Shown here: in pieces, positions 1 to 4,202 of the stretch
How positions within the stretch are numbered: position 1 is the first letter of the stretch
How the letters are laid out: every line of letters starts with the position of its first letter
Assembly (NCBI GenBank): GCA_020349865.1
Contig: CP070700.1
Location: forward strand, 4,422,823 to 4,428,240
Origin: Desulfobacteraceae bacterium
Lineage (GTDB): Bacteria; Desulfobacterota; DSM-4660; Desulfatiglandales; Desulfatiglandaceae
Direction: 5' to 3'
DNA: 5,418 nt
Program-made: the position numbers and the translations under genes
Notes under the pieces: generated by a model
The model's input: the letters and a program-made list of their open reading frames with translations, nothing else
Database searches by the model: none
What the model was told of the DNA's origin: nothing

Positions 1-56
1 AAAAACGACTTCGTACAAGGGAGTACGGAAGCGTTATAGCTTGGCTTAGAAAAGAC

Positions 57-98
57 AAAGACGTCGATATCCCTTTTGGCGGGATAGGCGTCTTTTTT
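57..98 (+). terminator. Rho-independent terminator of an upstream gene
   Basis: Two stacked stem segments are visible. The outer arm AAAGACG (57-63) pairs with CGTCTTT (89-95), and the inner arm TATCCC (68-73) pairs with GGGATA (81-86), with loop TTTTGGC (74-80). Positions 64-65 can also pair with 87-88, leaving only a two-base bulge. A T-tract (TCTTTTTT, 91-98) follows at once. This is a textbook intrinsic terminator for + strand transcription coming from the left edge, and it separates that unit from the mvhD-like gene. The left flank (AAAAGACAAAG) gives only a poor T-run on the other strand, so bidirectional use is less likely. Confidence 0.8.
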
Positions 99-208
99 AT
101 TTGAAAAGGTGAAAACAACGTTGACATGGTACGAATCCTTTTGATCGTGTTTGTCCTTTCAAGAAAAAAAAGAACAGTTGACGTATTGAGAAAGGATTTA
201 GCCCAGGA

Positions 209-649
209 ATGACCGATATACAGAAGAGCTGCCTGGCGCTTTTTTATTGCCAGCAAGTCCCTGGAAGCAGTGAGAAGGAAAGACTTGCCATAGAAAAAGA
301 ACATGGTAAAAATTTGCTGCTTTACCCCATCCCTTGCAGTGGAAGGCTGGAGCCGATTCACCTGCTCAGGGCGCTGGAGGAAATTGTTGATGCGGCTTAT
401 GTGATTACATGCCCTGAAGGCGCGTGCCGATATTTCGAGGGAAACCACAGGGCAAAAAAACGCGTAGAAAGAACAAGAACCATCATTAATAGCATCGGAC
501 TGGAGCCGGAGCGTGTGGGTATAATTGTTGGCTCAAAAGATAACCCTAAGTCCTTGGCCAAACTGGCCGAGGAGATATATGACGACATATCACGACTAAA
601 GCCATCACCGGTACAAAACAGAAGTAAGATGCAACTGCGTAACCCTTAG
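209..649 (+). CDS. mvhD: MvhD/FlpD-family hydrogenase iron-sulfur (delta) subunit
   Basis: This 146-residue protein has the usual length of the MvhD/FrhD/FlpD family. These are small [2Fe-2S] proteins that pass electrons from a hydrogenase or dehydrogenase to HdrA; in Moorella, MvhD is part of the MetVF-HdrABC complex. The family signature is clear: PCSGRLEP around C43, then ITCPEGACRYFEGNHRAKKRVE with C68 and C73, and the helix ending in GLEPERVGI. The N-terminal CNWC motif of typical members is reduced to C14-Q-Q-V, so one usual cysteine is missing; C14, C43, C68 and C73 remain as possible ligands. The last 17 residues are a polar tail with no motif. The ATG at 209 is the only conventional start, since an in-frame TGA lies at 179-181. 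GAGAAAGGA (188-196) can serve as ribosome binding site at rather long spacing. No hdrA lies next to it in the window; metV follows after a 368-base spacer. Soluble and cytoplasmic by inference. The family call is firm; the electron partner is unknown. Confidence 0.85.
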   Translation: MTDIQKSCLALFYCQQVPGSSEKERLAIEKEHGKNLLLYPIPCSGRLEPIHLLRALEEIVDAAYVITCPEGACRYFEGNHRAKKRVERTRTIINSIGLEPERVGIIVGSKDNPKSLAKLAEEIYDDISRLKPSPVQNRSKMQLRNP

Positions 650-706
650 TGCTTCGATTCGCAAATACTGTAACGTATTTTTGAGAGCATATTCACCTCT
701 TTGCTC

Positions 707-720
707 ACTCAGCACTGAGT
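707..720. repeat. Small perfect inverted repeat ACTCAG-CA-CTGAGT
   Basis: Perfect 6-base arms are separated by two bases. The CTGAG pentamer recurs at 715-719, 722-726 and 735-739, and its complement CTCAG at 708-712 and 740-744. Several alternative pairings with the neighbouring 729-750 palindrome are therefore possible. It may be the degenerate edge of the same repeat element. Confidence 0.45.
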
Positions 721-728
721 CCTGAGGG

Positions 729-750
729 CTTCGACTGAGCTCAGCCGAAG
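729..750. repeat. REP-like palindrome (CTTCG.CTGAG / CTCAG.CGAAG)
   Basis: The arms CTTCGaCTGAG (729-739) and CTCAGcCGAAG (740-750) abut with no loop and are complementary except for one internal A/C pair. Palindromes with a CTTCGAC...GCTCAG core are, as I recall, frequent dispersed repeats in environmental bacterial genomes, including deltaproteobacterial ones. Assignment to a named family would need a genome-wide count. It lies between two convergence-free + strand genes and could act as a mobile palindromic unit or an mRNA-stabilising hairpin. Confidence 0.6.
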
Positions 751-828
751 TCTGAATAGGTTCGTCATCGAACTTATGAATCGAAGGACTTAGCAGGATG
801 GATTGAGTTCTGCAGATGGCGGGATGAA

Positions 829-864
829 ACCCATCGAGATGGGTATCGCTACACTCTACCCATC
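829..864. repeat. REP-like GATGGGTA hairpin element with alternative pairings
   Basis: ACCCAT (829-834) pairs with ATGGGT (839-844) across the 4-base loop CGAG. Alternatively, GATGGGTA (838-845) pairs perfectly with TACCCATC (857-864) across an 11-base loop. The two hairpins share 838-844 and cannot form together. The flanks (GCGGGATGAAA on the left, CTACA on the right) match my memory of widespread REP-like elements of the GATGGGT...ACCCATCCTAC type. It is most simply a dispersed palindromic repeat; an attenuator role is possible but there is no T-tract after either stem. Confidence 0.55.
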
Positions 865-944
865 CTACATTATTTGTAATTGCTCATCAGAGAAATAGTT
901 AACAGAATAAAAAACTTATCCTTACTTGTTGAGAAGATACATCA

Positions 945-971
945 TGTTAATCCTGTTTATCCTGTTAAAAA
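945..971 (+). repeat. Short tandem repeat, three 9-base units TGTTAATCC-like
   Basis: The units TGTTAATCC (945-953), TGTTTATCC (954-962) and TGTTAAAAA (963-971) follow each other without gaps, the last one degenerate. Runs of 'TTAATCCTGT' are familiar as short intergenic repeats in anaerobe genomes, by recollection only. The repeat lies 47 bases before the metV start and ends in A-rich sequence. Confidence 0.45.
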
Positions 972-1017
972 ATAAAAAACAGTTTCCTTTATTCTAATCA
1001 GTTAGGAGATACAGGTT

Positions 1018-1686
1018 ATGATCACCGCGGAACAAAAACCCGTCGACGAGATAAGGGAGATGATTTCCCCTTACAAACAGATCCTTGCCCTGGGGTGCGG
1101 ATCGTGTGTGGCTGAATGTGCATCCGGTGGAGAAAAAGAAACAGCCATGCTCGCGTCAGCCCTTCGTATGGCTGCCAAGATGAATGGGGAAGATGCCCGA
1201 ATTTCGGAAAAAACAATAGATCGTCAATGTGTTAAGGAATTTGTCATTCAATTAGATGATATCATTGACCAATACGAAGCAGTGCTGTCCTTGGGGTGCG
1301 GGGCAGGGGTCCAGGCAGTTGCCGACATGTTCCCGGAGGTTCCTGTAATTCCTGCCCTGAACACAGAGTTTATGGGCGAGACCAAGGATCGAGGATACTG
1401 GGTAGAGAGCTGCATCGGGTGTGGCGATTGTATGCTTTATTACTTTGGCGGGATCTGTCCTCTGGCTCGCTGCTCAAAACAGCTCTTGAATGGGCCGTGC
1501 GGCGGATCCATTGACGGGAAGTGCGAAGTAAATTCAGAAGTCCCCTGTGCCTGGCAACTGATTATCGACCGTTTGATAGGGTTTTGCGCCTTAGACAGGC
1601 TCGAGATGATTTACCCACCCAAAGACTGGTCAAAAAAGCAAGGGGCCGGACCGAGGAAAATTGTTAGAAAAGATCAGCAGGAGTAA
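1018..1686 (+). CDS. metV: MetV, zinc/iron-sulfur partner of methylene-THF reductase
   Basis: This 222-residue protein is the MetV type, the family carrying the 'methylenetetrahydrofolate reductase C-terminal' cysteine domain. It partners MetF in the Wood-Ljungdahl methyl branch and supplies Fe-S electron transfer where MetF alone cannot accept NADH. The C-terminal half has the diagnostic pattern: CIGCGDC (C132, C135, C138), then GGICPLARC (C147, C152), LLNGPCGGS (C161), GKCEV (C169) and PCAW (C177). The N-terminal half has LALGCGSCVAEC (C27, C30, C34) and a second, similar loop LSLGCGAGVQ (C94), giving 14 cysteines in all. No signal peptide or membrane segment is seen, so it is cytoplasmic. 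The ATG at 1018 is preceded by AGGAG (1004-1008) at nine bases, a strong site. metF starts five bases after the stop, and its ribosome binding site overlaps the end of metV, which argues for one transcript and coupled translation. The call is secure; the exact cluster content is inferred from the family. Confidence 0.92.
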   Translation: MITAEQKPVDEIREMISPYKQILALGCGSCVAECASGGEKETAMLASALRMAAKMNGEDARISEKTIDRQCVKEFVIQLDDIIDQYEAVLSLGCGAGVQAVADMFPEVPVIPALNTEFMGETKDRGYWVESCIGCGDCMLYYFGGICPLARCSKQLLNGPCGGSIDGKCEVNSEVPCAWQLIIDRLIGFCALDRLEMIYPPKDWSKKQGAGPRKIVRKDQQE

Positions 1687-1691
1687 AGTCC

Positions 1692-2606
1692 ATGAGCTAC
1701 CTGAAAAAAGTGCTAGAAAAGGGGACGTTTGCAGTCACTGCCGAATGTGGCCCTCCTAAGGGGGCGAATCCTGAATCTGTGCTTAAGAAGGCGGAAACCT
1801 TAAAGGGTAAGGTAGACGCCGTGAATGTCACCGATAACCAGACTGCAATTGTGCGCATGTCCAGTCTGGCTGCCTGCAGTCTGTTGAAGGCTGCGGGTTT
1901 TGATCCGATCTTACAGATGGTAGTGAGAGACCGGAATCGCATTGCTCTCCAGTCTGACATTTTAGGCGCGTCTGCCCTTGGAATAAGGAATGTATTGTGT
2001 CTGTCTGGCGACCACCAAATTTTCGGGAACCAGCCACAGGCTATGGGTGTGTTTGACCTGGATTCTATCCAGTTTGTTCAGGCAGTGAAATCCATGCGGG
2101 ATGAAGGGACCATCATCGGAGGTGATACTTTGAACGGGCCACCCGAGTTGTTTATCGGGGCTACCGCCAACCCCTTTGCAGATCCTCTGGAGTTCAGAAC
2201 GGTCCGTCTTGCCAAAAAGATTATGGCAGGAGCTGATTTCATACAAACCCAGTGTATCTATAATTTTAAGCGATTTGAGACATGGATGAAAATGGCAAGG
2301 GACAGGGATCTTACGGAAAAGGTCTTTATCCTCGGGGGTGTCACCCCATTAAAATCTCCTGGCATGGCAAAGTATATGAAGAATAAGGTCTCCGGCATGG
2401 ATGTCCCCGATAGGATCATAAAAAGGATGGAAGGCGTTCCAAAGAACAAACAGCGCGAAGAAGGAATACGGACCTGTGTGGAGACCATTGAGAGGCTTAA
2501 GGATATGCCGGGCGTTAGAGGTGTCCACATTATGGCAATCGAATGGGAAGAGGCGGTTGGAGAAATCGTGGAAAGGGCGGGGTTGTTGCCGAGACCGGCA
2601 ATTTGA
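1692..2606 (+). CDS. metF: 5,10-methylenetetrahydrofolate reductase (MetF, MetVF type)
   Basis: MetF interconverts 5,10-methylene-THF and 5-methyl-THF using bound FAD. In acetogens this is the last folate step before methyl transfer to the corrinoid protein, and in acetate- or fatty-acid-oxidising sulfate reducers it runs in reverse. At 304 residues it is the normal length of a single-domain bacterial MetF. Visible motifs are TAECGPPKG with E18 (position of the catalytic Glu of E. coli MetF), VNVTDNQ at 45-50, LCLSGDH with D107 (flavin-contacting Asp), TLNG at 146-149, FIQTQCIYN with Q187 (folate-contacting Gln) and GVHIMAIEWE near the end. The last block and the cysteines at 103 and 188 resemble the MetVF-complex lineage more than the NADH-dependent E. 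coli enzyme. AGGAG at 1679-1683 lies eight bases before the ATG. With metV it forms a tight pair. Direction of the reaction cannot be told from sequence. Residue roles are by homology recalled from E. coli, not aligned by software. Confidence 0.95.
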   Translation: MSYLKKVLEKGTFAVTAECGPPKGANPESVLKKAETLKGKVDAVNVTDNQTAIVRMSSLAACSLLKAAGFDPILQMVVRDRNRIALQSDILGASALGIRNVLCLSGDHQIFGNQPQAMGVFDLDSIQFVQAVKSMRDEGTIIGGDTLNGPPELFIGATANPFADPLEFRTVRLAKKIMAGADFIQTQCIYNFKRFETWMKMARDRDLTEKVFILGGVTPLKSPGMAKYMKNKVSGMDVPDRIIKRMEGVPKNKQREEGIRTCVETIERLKDMPGVRGVHIMAIEWEEAVGEIVERAGLLPRPAI

Positions 2607-2653
2607 AGTTGATATGGTATGCGGATGCAGGCCAAAGGATTGATTATAGTAAT

Positions 2654-2748
2654 GGAAACTTGAAACTTGAAACTTGAGAAGAAAAACTCTTAATGGAATA
2701 GAGTCATATAGTCCCTGTTCAAGTTTCGAGTTTCCAGTAGCAAGTTTC
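2654..2748. repeat. Long inverted repeat made of AAACTTG heptamers
   Basis: The left arm GGAAACTTGAAACTTGAA (2654-2671) and the right arm TTCAAGTTTCGAGTTTCC (2718-2735) are complementary over 18 bases, with a single T/G position that would wobble-pair in RNA. The loop is 46 bases and itself contains the small pair ACTCT (2686-2690)/AGAGT (2700-2704). The left arm continues into a third GAAACTTG (2669-2676), giving three units at a 7-base period. The right side has two abutting units and a further CAAGTTTC at 2741-2748. No T-tract follows, so this is not a normal terminator. It occupies most of the 201-base gap between metF and the next gene, which otherwise shows no reading frame. It looks like a small dispersed palindromic element; a regulatory role is an alternative. 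Confidence 0.75.
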
Positions 2749-2807
2749 ACCACAAACGTGAGAACTCGCCTAAAATAAAAGAATGACTAAAATATGGGTT
2801 TTTACTA

Positions 2808-4202
2808 ATGCCTGCCAAGTATACGATACATACGCGGCCAGTCCCCCATCGCTTTAAGCCGGTCACAAGATCGGGAATTATAGCGTGGGAGGAGGGCTGC
2901 CTGAAGTGCCCTGTGTGTGTGAAGACAATGTGTGTATATGGGGTCTACGAAAACCATGCCCTTGACCCCCGCCAGATGATCGACTCTATCGACAATCAGT
3001 GCATGAGCTGTCTAAGATGTGTGCAAAGCTGCCCCAATGAACTGATCCACAAGTCCCTTAATCCGGAATACAAGGCGCTTGGAGATTCCTACTGGACTCC
3101 CGATATTATATCCAGACTGTGGTACCAGGCGGAAACAGGCAAGATTCCCGTATCCGGCGCCGGTTATCCAGGCCCTTTTGCTGGGCCAGGTTTTGATTCC
3201 ATGTGGACAGATATGTCCGAGATCGTCCGACCCACAAGGGATGGCATACATGGACGGGAGTATATCAGCACTGCCATAGATCTGGGTAGGACTCCAGAAT
3301 TCTTGAGGTTTACTGAATCCGGGGAACTTAACGGAGATGGGCCCGTTGTTATAAGTATGCCGCTCCCGATTCTTATGAGGTTTCCGGCCTTTGGAGCATC
3401 CAGTGATGCCACTATCAGAGGCTGGACAATTGCGGCGCGGAGACTGGGGACCTTGATGGCTCTTCCACAGGAGATGGTCAATGAAACGTTCAATGATTAC
3501 GGCCAGTGGCTGATGCCCATCTTACCCGAAGGATCCAGACATAGTGTTGTCCCGAAAGGGGTGCGACTCGCAGAGATTTCCATGGTTGAAGGTTGGGAGG
3601 AAATTTTCGGTACCATTACAAAACTGCATCCGTCTGTCTTGATATCAGTAAAAATGCCTTTAGCAGAGGGTATGGAGGAAAAAGCCCTCTCACTCGTAAA
3701 AAAAGGCGTTTCCATTATTCATCTTGAAGGGAGCCAGAACGGCCGGTTCCTTGATGACGAAACCCGGTACGTTAAGGATGGAATCCGTTCGGTGCATATA
3801 AAGCTTGTTGAGGAGGGTGTACGAGACAATCTGACCTTGCTGGTAAGCGGGGGACTGTCAATGGCCGAACATGTGGCCAAGTCCATGATCTGCGGCGCAG
3901 ACGCGGTCTTTGTTGATTTTCCCATTCTTATAGCCCTGGAGTGCACAATGTGCCGCAGATGCACTAAAGGCATGCCTTGTCCGGTAGAATTAGACAGGGC
4001 CACATCAGGCTGGGTGGCGGCACGTGTGGTTAACCTTCTTGGTGCCTGGCACAACCAGCTCCTTGAAGTGATGGGAGCCATGGGAATCAGAGATGCCCGC
4101 CGTTTGCGGGGAGAGACGGGCCGGGCTATGTTTTTTGAAGACCTTGACAGGACGACTTTCGGGACTTTGGGGGAAGTTGAGGAGGAATGCCAGCTTGAGT
4201 GA
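2808..4202 (+). CDS. Ferredoxin / glutamate-synthase-like (GltB FMN domain) protein, divergent paralogue
   Basis: This 464-residue protein begins with a two-cluster ferredoxin region: C31-x2-C34-x2-C37-x4-C42 and C65-x2-C68-x2-C71-x3-C75-P. A linker LGDSYWTPD...AETGKIPVSG (91-117) follows, then the block SMWTDMSEIVRPTRDGIHGREY (131-152), which I associate with Fe-S-type glutamate synthase relatives. A TIM-barrel-like part comes next: ASSDATIRGWTIAARRLGT (197-215), LISVKMP (278-284), IIHLEGS (303-309) and LLVSGGLSMAEHVAK (344-358, phosphate-binding type). A further cysteine cluster, C379-x2-C382-x2-C385-x5-C391-P, lies where GltB has its [3Fe-4S] ligands. The hallmark GltB motifs QGAKPG and GGTGA are missing, as are the glutaminase and GXGXG domains, so independent glutamate synthase activity is doubtful. 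The ATG at 2808 is the only start in frame after a TGA at 2784-2786, yet the ribosome binding site is poor (GGG, 2796-2798). The next gene overlaps its end. An electron-transfer or heteromer role is inference. Confidence 0.8.
   Translation: MPAKYTIHTRPVPHRFKPVTRSGIIAWEEGCLKCPVCVKTMCVYGVYENHALDPRQMIDSIDNQCMSCLRCVQSCPNELIHKSLNPEYKALGDSYWTPDIISRLWYQAETGKIPVSGAGYPGPFAGPGFDSMWTDMSEIVRPTRDGIHGREYISTAIDLGRTPEFLRFTESGELNGDGPVVISMPLPILMRFPAFGASSDATIRGWTIAARRLGTLMALPQEMVNETFNDYGQWLMPILPEGSRHSVVPKGVRLAEISMVEGWEEIFGTITKLHPSVLISVKMPLAEGMEEKALSLVKKGVSIIHLEGSQNGRFLDDETRYVKDGIRSVHIKLVEEGVRDNLTLLVSGGLSMAEHVAKSMICGADAVFVDFPILIALECTMCRRCTKGMPCPVELDRATSGWVAARVVNLLGAWHNQLLEVMGAMGIRDARRLRGETGRAMFFEDLDRTTFGTLGEVEEECQLE
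4180..4185 (+). promoter_or_regulatory. Ribosome binding site fixing a TTG start
   Basis: A perfect AGGAGG lies inside the last codons of the preceding gene, nine bases before TTG at 4195-4197. It is the reason for choosing this non-ATG start: the next in-frame ATG (4321-4323) lies inside the ferredoxin cysteine motif, so starting there would destroy the first cluster. Confidence 0.8.

Larger units (their letters stand above)
650..1017. other. Repeat-rich intergenic spacer between mvhD-like gene and metV
   Basis: No credible reading frame or RNA gene is seen in these 368 bases. They hold a chain of small palindromes and repeats: AAATAC/GTATTT (663-680), ACTCAG/CTGAGT (707-720), a 22-base palindrome (729-750), GTTCG-tcat-CGAAC (760-773), a GATGGGTA hairpin element (829-864) and a short 9-base tandem repeat (945-971). 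The decamer AATAAAAAAC occurs at 906-915 and again at 971-980. The right part (870-1000) is AT-rich and is the likeliest place for a metV promoter, but no convincing -35/-10 pair can be named. The mixture looks like a landing site for several unrelated small repeat families. Confidence 0.6.

Noticed and set aside
1..49. Possible 3' tail of an upstream + strand gene (stops at 37-39 in one frame and 47-49 in another)
   Set aside because: Only 12 to 15 codons are visible in either frame, no motif is recognisable and the frame cannot be chosen. The terminator at 57-98 does suggest that some gene ends here.
121..149. Perfect -35 hexamer TTGACA at 121-126 as a promoter for the mvhD-like gene
   Set aside because: At 16 to 18 bases downstream there is only GATCGTGT-like sequence, with no acceptable -10 box. 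A sigma-54 reading of TGGTACG fails because no GC falls at the -12 position.
663..682. AAATAC/GTATTT hairpin followed by T's as a terminator after the mvhD-like gene
   Set aside because: The 6-bp stem is almost all A-T, and most of the T's belong to the stem itself, so it would be a very weak terminator.
1296..1514. 72-codon + strand frame inside metV
   Set aside because: It is out of frame with a well-recognised MetV sequence and encodes no recognisable protein; it is a shadow of metV.
2655..2748. Repeated AAACTTG units as a CRISPR-like array
   Set aside because: The units are 7 bases, abutting and in both orientations, with no spacers; this is an inverted repeat, not an array.
2746..2793. 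TAAAAT boxes at 2771-2776 and 2788-2793 as promoter -10 elements for the first GltB-like gene
   Set aside because: The only tolerable -35 (TTCACC, 2746-2751) is 19 bases from the first box, and none fits the second. The stretch is AT-rich, so such hexamers are expected by chance.
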